Source: Kineosporiaceae bacterium (GTDB lineage Bacteria; Actinomycetota; Actinomycetes; Actinomycetales; Kineosporiaceae). From it: a DNA stretch of 58,600 bases. Below the pieces are notes generated by a model. That model did not search any database and was not told the DNA's origin. It was given only the letters and a program-made list of their open reading frames with translations. Of the stretch, positions 36,353 to 46,600 are shown piece after piece (the first letter of the stretch is position 1; every line of letters starts with the position of its first letter). The stretch lies in the NCBI GenBank assembly GCA_016794595.1, contig JAEUJN010000045.1, positions 1 through 58,600 on the forward strand. The letters run 5' to 3'. The translations under genes and the position numbers were made by a program.

Positions 36353-36975
36353 CGCACCCAGGTCTGCAGGCAGCTGACCCACACCGTGAAGTCGGCGTAG
36401 GTACCGGTCATGCAGGTGTCGTCGCCATCCCCGCCGTCCAGCAGGTTGACCGGCAGCACCTCGCCCTCGTAGGCCTCCGAGTTGACCACGTCGTAGCCGA
36501 ACAAGGTGTCCGCTCCCCCGTTGCCCTGGATCGAGTCGGCGCCCTGGTGACCGAACAGGACGTCTGCGCCGGCATTGCCGGACAGGGTGTCGGCGCCGTC
36601 GTTGCCCTCCAGGCAGTCGGCGCCGAGGTTGCCCTCGATGGTGTCGTCCCCCTCGCCGCCGATCAGGACGTCGTCCCCGCCCAGCCCGTGGATCACGTCG
36701 TCCCCGCCGTTGCCGCGGATCAGGTCGGGGCCACTGGTGCCGACGAGCACATCGGCCCCCGACGTCCCGGTGATCAGGTTCAGGCCGAGCGGGACGGAGA
36801 CGATCGGGCGGCCGGTGGCCGACGTCCCGACCACCTCGAGGCAGCCGGTCTGATCGGGAACGGTGGGGAAGTCCTCGTCCGGGATCGCCGAGGCCGTCGG
36901 TCCGGTCAGGACGATCGAGCCGGCGGCCAGCAGGCCGGCCACGGCCAGGTGCGCCAGTCGGGTGGTCACGGACAT
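36346..36975 (-). CDS. Secreted RTX-like calcium-binding repeat protein
   Basis: A 209-residue protein with a Sec signal ending ASA near residue 30. Residues about 65-170 hold roughly nine glycine/aspartate nonapeptide repeats (GTSGADVLVGTSG, NGGDDVIHGLGGDDVLIGGE), which fold as a calcium-filled beta roll. The C terminus has two cysteines (DTCMTG, VSCLQ) that may be disulfide-bonded. GGAGGA lies upstream of the ATG. No type I secretion genes are nearby, so export is by Sec and the protein is probably free or wall-associated. A second such protein lies at 54801. Confidence 0.87.
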   Translation of the reverse strand: MSVTTRLAHLAVAGLLAAGSIVLTGPTASAIPDEDFPTVPDQTGCLEVVGTSATGRPIVSVPLGLNLITGTSGADVLVGTSGPDLIRGNGGDDVIHGLGGDDVLIGGEGDDTIEGNLGADCLEGNDGADTLSGNAGADVLFGHQGADSIQGNGGADTLFGYDVVNSEAYEGEVLPVNLLDGGDGDDTCMTGTYADFTVWVSCLQTWVRY

Positions 36976-37063
36976 CGGGTCCTCCAGGTGGGCGGGGTGA
37001 GCGGGCGACGAGCCGGGTCCGACTCGGGATGTCGACCGGTGAGGTCGACCCGGACGCAGCGTC

Positions 37064-40000
37064 TCAGCGCCCCGTCAGTACGGCGTCAGTACGGACGGCG
37101 CCGCCGGGGGCCCTGCGCAGCACGGTGGGGCACGGTTCGGGGACCTCGATCGAGCGCATGGCCGACCGCCAGCGTTCGAAGGCCCGCCTCGCCTGCCCGT
37201 GCCGTCCAGCAGTGACCAGCAGCTCGACCAGCGCTCGGTGCGCGGGCTCGTCCAGCGGGTCGGCGGCCAGCAGGCGCACCAGGGCCGCCACCGCGTGGTC
37301 GTCATCCCCGTCCCGGCGCGCGAGTTCGGCCGCGAGCCGCAGAGATCGCGACCACGCGGCCCGTACCTGCTCACGCAAGGCCTCGGCCCACTCCTCGTAC
37401 GGCTCGTCGTCGAAGGCGTCCCCGGCGTAGGCGGCGTCGATGTCGGCCAGCAGCGAGCGGGCCTGTTCCCGGTCGCTCGCGTCGCCGTCCGGGCGGGCCA
37501 GCCGGACGGCGTGCGCCGCGTCCCGCAGCAGCTCCTCGGCGTCCACCACCACGTGGTCGCGGACCAGACAGAGCCCCACCTGGTCGGCGCGGATGAAGTG
37601 GTCCGGCGGCAGCACCTTTCCCGGGTCCAGCACCGATCGCACGGCCGACAGCAGGACCGACAGCCGGTGCCCGGTGCGCGCAGGGTCGTCGTCCGGCCAG
37701 AGCAGCTCGCAGATCTCCCCGCGGCCCACGGGTCGACCGCGGCGGGCGATGAGCAACTTGACCAGGGTCCGCGCCTGCCGTGATCGCCAGGCGGCCAGCG
37801 GGACCGGGCGGCCCGCCACCCACACGGTGAACCCACCCAGCACGGCGACCCGCACCAGGGACGCCGAGCCGTCCGCCGGAGCCCCCTGGCCACCGCCGGG
37901 CTCCACCGCGGGGATGCCGGCCGCCAGCAGCCGACGTCCGGCCTCGCGGGCGGCCACCCGGGTGGCGTCATCGGTGCCGGGCAACCGCCCGAGCTGCACC
38001 TGCACGCGATCCGCCGCCGGGACCGCCCCGGCCCGCTGCCAGAGCGCCAGCGCCTCGGCCAGGGCCACCCGGGACTGCTGCGGCCCCGGTGCGGTGGCCG
38101 CCGCCAGCTCCAGCGCCTCGGCCAGGGCAGGGGTGAGGCGGTGCTCGCGAGCGTGGTCCACGGCCTCGGCCGCCCACTGCCGCGCCTGGCCGACCTGGCC
38201 GGCAGCCAGGGCCACCCACCCCCGGGCCACGGTCGCCGCCGGACGCAGCTCGACCGGGGCGATCGCCACCGCCTCCTCGGCCAGCACGCTCGCTGCCTCC
38301 GGCCGCGGCTGCGAGCCCTCGACCAGCAGGCGGGCGGCGCCACACAGCGCCGGAACCAGCACCTGGACGTCGCCGGCCGTCCTCGCCAGCTCGATGGCCT
38401 CCTCGAAGGCCATCAGACTCTGTTCCGGCAGGCCCCGCCGGCGCCAGACCTCGCCCAGGCCCCGCAGACCCAGTCCGGCCCGGCTGAGCCCGGCCCGGCG
38501 GGCCAGGCGGGCCGTGCGCTCGAAGGCGAACTCCGCCTCCTCGTGGCGCCCGACGTGCAGCAGCGCCTCGGCGACGTTGTGCAGTGCGGCCTGCCTCAGT
38601 CCCGGGGGCGCGCCGAGCTCCGCCGCCGCGTCGGCGCGCGCAGTGACCTCCAGCGCCTCGAGGTAACGGGCCTCGGTGAGCAGGTGGTCGCCCTGGTTGA
38701 CCAGCACCCGCGCCAGCTGGACGGCGTCCCCCGCCGCCAGCGCGGCGTCCCGGGCGATCGCCAGGTGCACCTCACGCTCGGAACCCTTCTGGCTCAGGGC
38801 AAGTGCCGTGTGCGCCACCGCTCGCAACCGAGCCTCGCCGAGGCGGTCCGCGACGGCGACCGCGACCCGGGCGGCCTCCTGGGATGCCTCGACCTCACCC
38901 ACGGCGAACAGCGCCCCGGCCCGGCAGGCCAGCAACCGCAACTCATCGTCGGTCGAGTGATCACCGTTCGGATCCTCGCCGATGCCCTGGCCGGTGAGCG
39001 GCCCGACGCCCGAGCGCGGCGCCCGATCGCAGGCATCAAGGGCCTGCCGATAGTCGCCCCGCATGTACCGGACCATGGCCACCCGCCAGGCCAGGCCGGC
39101 CGGCCACGGCGATCCGGCGAGGTCCGAATCAGCCTGGCGCACCAGGGGTTCGAACGTCCGGCGGGCCCCCTCGACATCCCCGGCCATGCGCCGGGCATCG
39201 CCGAGCACCAGCGTGATCCGGTCGGCCCCGGCCGGATCCTCGGCCCCGTGACCCGGGAGGCACACCAGGCCCTCGATCAGGGGCACCAGCTCGGCGGCGC
39301 CTCCGGCGGCCAGGATCCGGTCGCTGCGTTCGGCGATCAGCCGCCGCACCTCGTGCTGGTCACCTGCCCGCCCGGAAGCGCGGACCGACGCCAGGTCGAA
39401 CCCGTTCCCCGCGAACCAGGTCGAGGCTGCCCGCAGCCGATCCGTTTGCGGCAGTGGCAGTTCCGCGGCCAGAGCCGCGGCCAGCGCGGGAACAGGGTGC
39501 CAGGTCATCGGCCGAGTGTCGCTGCCGAGTCGGGCTCGCGGCACGAGCAGGCCGCACTCGGCCAGCGGTGCGAGGGCGTCGGCGTGGGCGTCGTCCTGCA
39601 CCCGCCGCACCAGCTCGGGGGCCAGCGGACCGACCTCACCGGCCAGGATGAGCAGCTCACGCTGGAGCGGGCCGAGTCCCGAGATGATCCGTTCGTCCAG
39701 CCATCGCCGAACCGGCCCGGCCGGATCCGCGAGCAGGGCGCCGACCTCACCCGGGCCGTCGAGGCCAGGGTGCGGCCCGAGCCGGCGAACCGAGTCGGCG
39801 GCCAGGTGGACGAGCGCCGACCAGCCCGCCGTCCACCGGTGGAGTTGTTCGATCAGGTCGGTATCGGTCCCTGCCCGACTCGCCTGCCCTACCTGCCAGG
39901 GGTGCCCGGGGTGCCCGGGGTGCCCGGATGCTGCCCGGCCGGACTCCTCCCGGACGACTCGGGCGGTCTGGTGCAGGGAGAGCGCCAGGTCGCGGGCCTC

Positions 40001-40390
40001 CCGCCGGCGCACCGGACGGCGCAACGCCGCCAACTCCTCGCTCACCACCGGCGTGCCCGAGGTCAGCACCACCTCTACCGAGGACGGCAGGTCGCCCAGC
40101 CCTGCCAGCAACCGGCGCCTGTCGGCGCCGTCCAGCCGATCGAGGTCATCGACCAGCACGGACCCGTCGGCGATCGGCTCGTCGCGGCTCAGCCGGGCGA
40201 GCGCCCGGTCGGCGGGGATCAGCTCGTCACCCGGAGCGCGGAGCAACGCCTCCAGTGCTCGCGTCTTGCCGTACCCGGGGCCGGCAACGATCAGCAGGGC
40301 CGTTCGGCCACGCGGACGAGCCGTCATCCGGATCACCGGCTGACAACCGGCCGCGTCGGGTGGCAGCGGGCTCATGCCGAGGAGAGTCAC
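37064..40390 (-). CDS. STAND-type ATPase regulator with C-terminal SARP/BTAD module
   Basis: An 1108-residue cytoplasmic regulator. The P-loop is GPGYGKTRALEALL (37-50) and Walker B VLVDDLDRLDG. A MalT-like helical region and about 450 residues of TPR-like helices follow. The last 265 residues hold a winged-helix segment (LGGFTVWVAGRPVPLAAWRS, LLWPDDDPARTGHRLSVLLS) and a bacterial transcriptional activation domain, as in AfsR/SARP proteins. The order is reversed relative to AfsR, where the DNA-binding module is N-terminal. The start may be the GTG at 40390 or the ATG at 40375. Targets are not evident. Confidence 0.85.
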   Translation of the reverse strand: MTLLGMSPLPPDAAGCQPVIRMTARPRGRTALLIVAGPGYGKTRALEALLRAPGDELIPADRALARLSRDEPIADGSVLVDDLDRLDGADRRRLLAGLGDLPSSVEVVLTSGTPVVSEELAALRRPVRRREARDLALSLHQTARVVREESGRAASGHPGHPGHPWQVGQASRAGTDTDLIEQLHRWTAGWSALVHLAADSVRRLGPHPGLDGPGEVGALLADPAGPVRRWLDERIISGLGPLQRELLILAGEVGPLAPELVRRVQDDAHADALAPLAECGLLVPRARLGSDTRPMTWHPVPALAAALAAELPLPQTDRLRAASTWFAGNGFDLASVRASGRAGDQHEVRRLIAERSDRILAAGGAAELVPLIEGLVCLPGHGAEDPAGADRITLVLGDARRMAGDVEGARRTFEPLVRQADSDLAGSPWPAGLAWRVAMVRYMRGDYRQALDACDRAPRSGVGPLTGQGIGEDPNGDHSTDDELRLLACRAGALFAVGEVEASQEAARVAVAVADRLGEARLRAVAHTALALSQKGSEREVHLAIARDAALAAGDAVQLARVLVNQGDHLLTEARYLEALEVTARADAAAELGAPPGLRQAALHNVAEALLHVGRHEEAEFAFERTARLARRAGLSRAGLGLRGLGEVWRRRGLPEQSLMAFEEAIELARTAGDVQVLVPALCGAARLLVEGSQPRPEAASVLAEEAVAIAPVELRPAATVARGWVALAAGQVGQARQWAAEAVDHAREHRLTPALAEALELAAATAPGPQQSRVALAEALALWQRAGAVPAADRVQVQLGRLPGTDDATRVAAREAGRRLLAAGIPAVEPGGGQGAPADGSASLVRVAVLGGFTVWVAGRPVPLAAWRSRQARTLVKLLIARRGRPVGRGEICELLWPDDDPARTGHRLSVLLSAVRSVLDPGKVLPPDHFIRADQVGLCLVRDHVVVDAEELLRDAAHAVRLARPDGDASDREQARSLLADIDAAYAGDAFDDEPYEEWAEALREQVRAAWSRSLRLAAELARRDGDDDHAVAALVRLLAADPLDEPAHRALVELLVTAGRHGQARRAFERWRSAMRSIEVPEPCPTVLRRAPGGAVRTDAVLTGR
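39899..39925. repeat. 9-bp tandem repeat, three units
   Basis: GGGGTGCCC three times, encoding His-Pro-Gly repeats near residue 160 of the STAND regulator, between the ATPase and helical regions. Confidence 0.85.
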
Positions 40391-40645
40391 CTGCCTGGCC
40401 CGCGATACGAGGGGGAATGCCCCGGATCATCCCGGACAACGCCGGCCGCCGCTCCGAGCCAGTCCAGGCTGGCGCTGACCGGCACAGCAGATCGGCAGCC
40501 ACCCGGCAATGTGTGATCCTTCACGTCCAGTAAACGTTTGCGACACCGGTTCGCCACTGGCACCGGCCCCCGTCCTGGGTCATCGTTGTGATGCCAGTCA
40601 CCGAACGCATGCGCGGCGATCCCGTGCGCGACCAGGAGGACCGCG

Positions 40646-40876
40646 ATGGAGGACCAGGAGATCCTGACCGTCATTCAGGGCTTGGTTGCCGAGGAGAACT
40701 GGGTACGGGGGCAGTTGGACAAGGGCGAGCTCGAACCCGACGACGCCGCCGCCCGCCTGCGCGAGATCGGCTCCCGGCTGGACGAGATGTGGTCCGCCCT
40801 GCGCAAGGCACGAGCCCTTCGCTCGGCCGGGGTCGACCCGTCGACGATCGACCTGCGCAGCGCCGTCGCCAGCTGA
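40646..40876 (+). CDS. DUF2630 family small protein
   Basis: A 76-residue, highly charged helical protein: ILTVIQGLVAEENWVRGQL, then LREIGSRLDEMWSALRKARA. The size and pattern match DUF2630, a short actinobacterial family of unknown function. GGAGGA lies upstream of the ATG. The 255 bases separating it from the divergent STAND regulator contain only an AAACGTTT palindrome. Confidence 0.8.
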   Translation: MEDQEILTVIQGLVAEENWVRGQLDKGELEPDDAAARLREIGSRLDEMWSALRKARALRSAGVDPSTIDLRSAVAS

Positions 40877-40945
40877 CCGCCTCGTCACCGCCCGGCCGGG
40901 CGATCCCCCCGGGCGAGACCCGGGGCCCACGCGATGGGTGAGGGT

Positions 40946-41000
40946 CCTGTGCTGTCCCTGTGCTGTCCCGGTGCTGTCCCGGTGCTGCCCAGGTGCTGTC
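40946..41000. repeat. 11-bp tandem repeat, five units, upstream of csoR
   Basis: Five successive units of CCTGTGCTGTC type, the last ending seven bases before the CsoR operator. Units differ at one to three positions. Confidence 0.85.
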
Positions 41001-41007
41001 ACCAGGA

Positions 41008-41027
41008 ATACCCGCCAGGGGTATAGT
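41008..41027 (+). promoter_or_regulatory. CsoR operator overlapping a -10 element
   Basis: ATACCC-GCCAG-GGGTAT (41008-41024) is a perfect 6-5-6 inverted repeat of the copper-sensing CsoR type. It overlaps TATAGT (41022-41027), a likely -10 hexamer of the csoR operon. Bound apo-CsoR would block polymerase; Cu(I) would release it. It lies 37 bases before the csoR ATG. Confidence 0.85.
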
Positions 41028-41063
41028 CGTTCTCGCTGACCCGCACCACGTCAGGGAGGGCCG

Positions 41064-41345
41064 ATGGCCGGGTACACCGGTGAGAAGGACGACTACCTCA
41101 AGCGGCTGCGACGCATCGAGGGCCAGGTCCGAGGCATCCAGCGGATGGTCGAACAGGACACCTACTGCATCGACGTGCTGACCCAGATCTCCGCGATCAC
41201 CAAGGCCCTCCAGGCGGTCAGCCTCGGCCTGCTCGAGGATCACGTCGGGCACTGCGTGGTGAACGCTGCCCGCGAGTCCGACGAGGCCGCCCAGGCCAAG
41301 GTGCGCGAGGCCGCCGACGCCATCGCACGCCTGGTGCGCAGCTGA
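41064..41345 (+). CDS. csoR: Copper-sensing transcriptional repressor CsoR
   Basis: A 93-residue four-helix DUF156 protein. The Cu(I) ligand set is present as Cys35 (DTYCIDVL), His60 and Cys64 (EDHVGHCVV). The DNA-contact segment KRLRRIEGQVRGIQRMVE is intact. The Cys-His-Cys triad with nearby Tyr and Glu separates it from RcnR and CstR relatives. It heads csoR-copZ-copA behind its own operator, giving copper-inducible autoregulation. Confidence 0.95.
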   Translation: MAGYTGEKDDYLKRLRRIEGQVRGIQRMVEQDTYCIDVLTQISAITKALQAVSLGLLEDHVGHCVVNAARESDEAAQAKVREAADAIARLVRS

Positions 41346-41373
41346 CCCACCTCCACCACGTTCAGGAGTTCTC

Positions 41374-41572
41374 ATGACCACCACCACGCTCGAGGTCACC
41401 GGCTTGACCTGCGGCAACTGCGTCAGGCACGTCACCGAGGAACTGACCGGCCTGGACGGCGTCCGCGAGGTCACCGTCGACCTGATCGCCGGCGGCACCT
41501 CGACCGTCACCGTCACCAGCGACGGCCCACTGGACCCTCAGGCCGTGCGGGAGGCCGTGGACGAAGCCGGAT

Positions 41573-41592
<20 letters not shown>
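41374..41592 (+). CDS. copZ: Copper chaperone (heavy-metal-associated domain)
   Basis: A 72-residue single HMA domain with the Cu(I) motif GLTCGNC (Cys13, Cys16). It carries Cu(I) in the cytosol to the ATPase encoded downstream. CAGGAG lies upstream of the ATG. Its 3' end overlaps the copA start by 20 bases. Confidence 0.93.
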
Positions 41593-44020
<2,428 letters not shown>

Positions 44021-44036
44021 CCGGACGGGCTCCCGC

Positions 44037-44972
44037 GTGGACCCTCTGGGCACGCCCTTCGTGCCGGGCGCCGTGTCGGGCACGGTGTCGGGCGCCGCGC
44101 CGGGCGTCGGATCGGGCCTGGCCTTCGGCGAGCTCGGGACCCTGGGCCTGGGCGCGCTGCTCACCCTGGTCGTGGCCGCCCTCCTGATCGGGTTCTCCAA
44201 GACGGCGATCGGCGGGGTCGCCCTGATCAGCGTCGCGGTCTTCGCCGCCGTCCTGCCCTCGCGGTTGTCGACCGGGGTGGTGCTGCCGCTGCTGATCGTC
44301 GGGGACGTGGTGGCGGTCCGCAGCTACCACGCGCACGCCGACTGGCGGACGCTGATCCGGCTGATCCCCGCGGTACTGGTCGGCATGGCGGCCGGCTGGG
44401 CCTTCATCGCCCAGGTCGACGACACGGTGATGCGCCGGGCGATCGGGGCGATCCTGCTCGCCCTGGTGGCCCTGCAACTGCTCACCCGATGGCGGCAGCG
44501 GACGGCGACCAGCGCGCCATCCGGTTCACGACCTGAGTCATCGACCACCCCACCGACCACCCCACCGACCGCCCCACCGACCAGCCCACCGACCCCACCG
44601 ACCAGCCCACGGACGTCCGGGCAGCGACTCGCAGCCTGGGGGTACGGGTCGCTGGCCGGGTTCACCACGGCCGTGGCCAACACCGGCGGCCCCGCGATGT
44701 CCCTCTACCTGCTCGCCGCCCGCTACACCGTGCTGGCGTTCATGGGCACGATGTCCTGGTTCTTCTTCATGATCAACGTTGTGAAGGTCCCGATGGGGGC
44801 GGCGCTGCAGATCATCACCCCGTCCACCCTGCTGCTCGACCTGGTTCTGGTGATCCCGGTGCTCGTGGGCACCTGGATCGGCCGCTGGACGTTGCCCCGC
44901 GTGTCACAGCAGCTCTTCGAACGCCTGGTGCTGATCACCACGGTGCTGGCGGCCGCGAACCTGATCCGTTGA
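44037..44972 (+). CDS. TauE/SafE family membrane exporter
   Basis: A 311-residue protein with eight predicted helices. The first, TLVVAALLIGFSKTAIGGVA, carries the FSKT-G signature of the sulfite exporter TauE/SafE family. A cytosolic loop at about 160-195 is a Pro/Thr repeat (TPPTTPPTAPPTSPP) that looks like a recent expansion. It starts with GTG 17 bases after copA, so it is probably in the copper-induced operon. TauE-like proteins export sulfite, sulfoacetate or other organosulfur anions; the substrate here is not evident. Confidence 0.85.
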   Translation: MDPLGTPFVPGAVSGTVSGAAPGVGSGLAFGELGTLGLGALLTLVVAALLIGFSKTAIGGVALISVAVFAAVLPSRLSTGVVLPLLIVGDVVAVRSYHAHADWRTLIRLIPAVLVGMAAGWAFIAQVDDTVMRRAIGAILLALVALQLLTRWRQRTATSAPSGSRPESSTTPPTTPPTAPPTSPPTPPTSPRTSGQRLAAWGYGSLAGFTTAVANTGGPAMSLYLLAARYTVLAFMGTMSWFFFMINVVKVPMGAALQIITPSTLLLDLVLVIPVLVGTWIGRWTLPRVSQQLFERLVLITTVLAAANLIR

Positions 44973-45012
44973 CGACGATCGCGATGATGCCGACCGAGAC
45001 CGGAGGGCGTGG

Positions 45013-46044
45013 GTGGACGCAACGCTGACCACGGGCCGGCACCCGGCGGCGGCCCCGCCTCGGCGGCGTCCGTGGTGGCGCCGCCTGCTGCGCGGCCTGG
45101 CCGCCCTGACCGGGTGGGCCGCCGTGCTGGCCGCGGCCGCCTCCCTGGGTGCGGTCGCCCTCGGCGGCGAGGCCGGCATCCGGGTGATCCTGCTGGCGGC
45201 GCTCAGCGCCTGGGCCGGGCCGCTGCTGCTGGCCGCCGTGGTCCTGCTGGCCCTCGGCCGGTGGCGGCGCAGCACACTGGCCGCCGGTGCGGTGCTGGTC
45301 CTGGCCGCGGTCTGGATGCCGCCCCTCCCGCACGGCGGCGGGCATGCCGGGGTGCCGACCGGGCAGGGACGCCAGCTTCGGGTGATGACCCAGAACCTGC
45401 TCTTCGGCCAGGCAGACCCGGCCGCACTGGTGGCCCGGGTGGCGGCGCAGCGGCCCGACGTCCTGGCCCTGACCGAGCTGACCCCCGCCGCCGCCCGCGC
45501 CCTCGACGCCGCCGGCCTGGCCACCCTGATGCCCCACCGCCACCTGCTCCCGGCGCCCAGTGCCGCCGGCACCGGGCTCTACTCGACCCGGCCACTGACC
45601 GAGCCGGGGCAGATCCCGGGCACCGCCTTCCGCGCGGTCCGGGCCCGGGTCGACGTCGGCGGGCACCCGGTGACGGTGGCCGCCGTCCACCCCGCCCCGC
45701 CCCAGCTGCCCACCTGGGCCGCCGACCACGCGGCGCTGGCCGCGGCGTTCAAACCCGGGATCGCCGCCGGCGAGCAGGTCGTGCTGGCCGGCGACTTCAA
45801 TGCCACCACGGGCAACGGCCCGTTCCGGCGGCTGCTGGGGATCGGTCTGGTGGACGCCGCTCAGGCCGGCAGCTGGGCCTGGCAGGGACAGAGCTGGCCG
45901 GCCGACCGGCTGCCGTTGCCCGTGATCCGGATCGACCACGTGCTCGCGCCCCGCGGCACGGTGGTGGACCGGATCGACACCCTGCACCAGCCAGGAAGCG
46001 ATCACCGCGGGGTGATCGCCACCCTCACCCTGCCGCCCGCCTGA
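45013..46044 (+). CDS. Membrane-anchored endonuclease/exonuclease/phosphatase family protein
   Basis: A 343-residue protein with three N-terminal membrane helices (about 25-105) and an outward-facing EEP domain. Catalytic motifs are QNLLFGQ (Asn), ALTELTP (metal Glu), LAGDFNATTGNG (Asp/Asn) and SDHRGV (Asp/His). Relatives of this topology are often near envelope or transport genes and act on unknown phosphodiesters. The GTG start lies 41 bases after the exporter stop, so co-transcription with the copper operon is possible. Confidence 0.85.
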   Translation: MDATLTTGRHPAAAPPRRRPWWRRLLRGLAALTGWAAVLAAAASLGAVALGGEAGIRVILLAALSAWAGPLLLAAVVLLALGRWRRSTLAAGAVLVLAAVWMPPLPHGGGHAGVPTGQGRQLRVMTQNLLFGQADPAALVARVAAQRPDVLALTELTPAAARALDAAGLATLMPHRHLLPAPSAAGTGLYSTRPLTEPGQIPGTAFRAVRARVDVGGHPVTVAAVHPAPPQLPTWAADHAALAAAFKPGIAAGEQVVLAGDFNATTGNGPFRRLLGIGLVDAAQAGSWAWQGQSWPADRLPLPVIRIDHVLAPRGTVVDRIDTLHQPGSDHRGVIATLTLPPA

Positions 46045-46062
46045 CCCGGGTGATCGAGGGCT

Positions 46063-46085
46063 GCCCCCGTGTCAAGTGCGGGGGC
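46063..46085. terminator. Hairpin after the EEP gene
   Basis: GCCCCCG, 9-nt loop, CGGGGGC, perfect, 19 bases after the stop. It probably ends the copper-exporter transcript. Confidence 0.65.
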
Positions 46086-46227
46086 GCAGCATCGGACGCC
46101 GCGACCGGCGACCCAGACTGAACCCGCCTGATCGAACACCGTGCAGGAGCTGCGCGAGCGGCCCTCGGCCCGAGCGGGCACCACCGTCACGAGAGGCGTG
46201 ACGGGCTGTCGCACAAGGAGAGACGAC

Positions 46228-46572
46228 ATGGGCATCTCGAGCTCCATCCGAGCGTACGTGGCAGCGGGGACCCTGCTGACCAGCGCCGTCCTGGGAGTGG
46301 CCGCCGCCCCGGGCGCCAGCGCCATCCAGCTGGCTCCGGCACCGACGGCCGCACAGGCCTATGTGCCGGCGCCGGATCTGGCGAAGTCGCTGTGCAAGAT
46401 CCCCGTGCTCAACCATTTCGTCCCGGCGTGTTCGTCGGGCAAGTGGGAGCCCATGCACGTCAAGATCCTGCGATGCTACGCCGGGCACATGCCGTTCACG
46501 GGGATCACCGGCGCCGCCAAGTCGATCTACTGGGCCGGAAAGTGCGCGAACGACGACTGGCGCAAGTGGTGA
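46228..46572 (+). CDS. Small secreted protein with four cysteines, unknown
   Basis: A 114-residue protein with a Sec signal ending GASA near residue 32. The mature part of about 80 residues is basic and has four cysteines (SLCKIP, PACSSG, LRCYAG, GKCAND), suggesting two disulfides. AAGGAGAG lies directly upstream of ATG 46228, which decides the start over an in-frame GTG at 46141. It converges on the kinase-lectin gene, leaving 28 bases. No family recognised; possibilities include a small exported effector or inhibitor. Confidence 0.75.
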   Translation: MGISSSIRAYVAAGTLLTSAVLGVAAAPGASAIQLAPAPTAAQAYVPAPDLAKSLCKIPVLNHFVPACSSGKWEPMHVKILRCYAGHMPFTGITGAAKSIYWAGKCANDDWRKW

Positions 46573-46600
46573 TGCCGGATCACCCCTCCGGCGAACGCGC

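Noticed and set aside
40946-41000. CRISPR-like array
   Set aside because: The 11-bp units are directly tandem with no spacers and no cas genes nearby.
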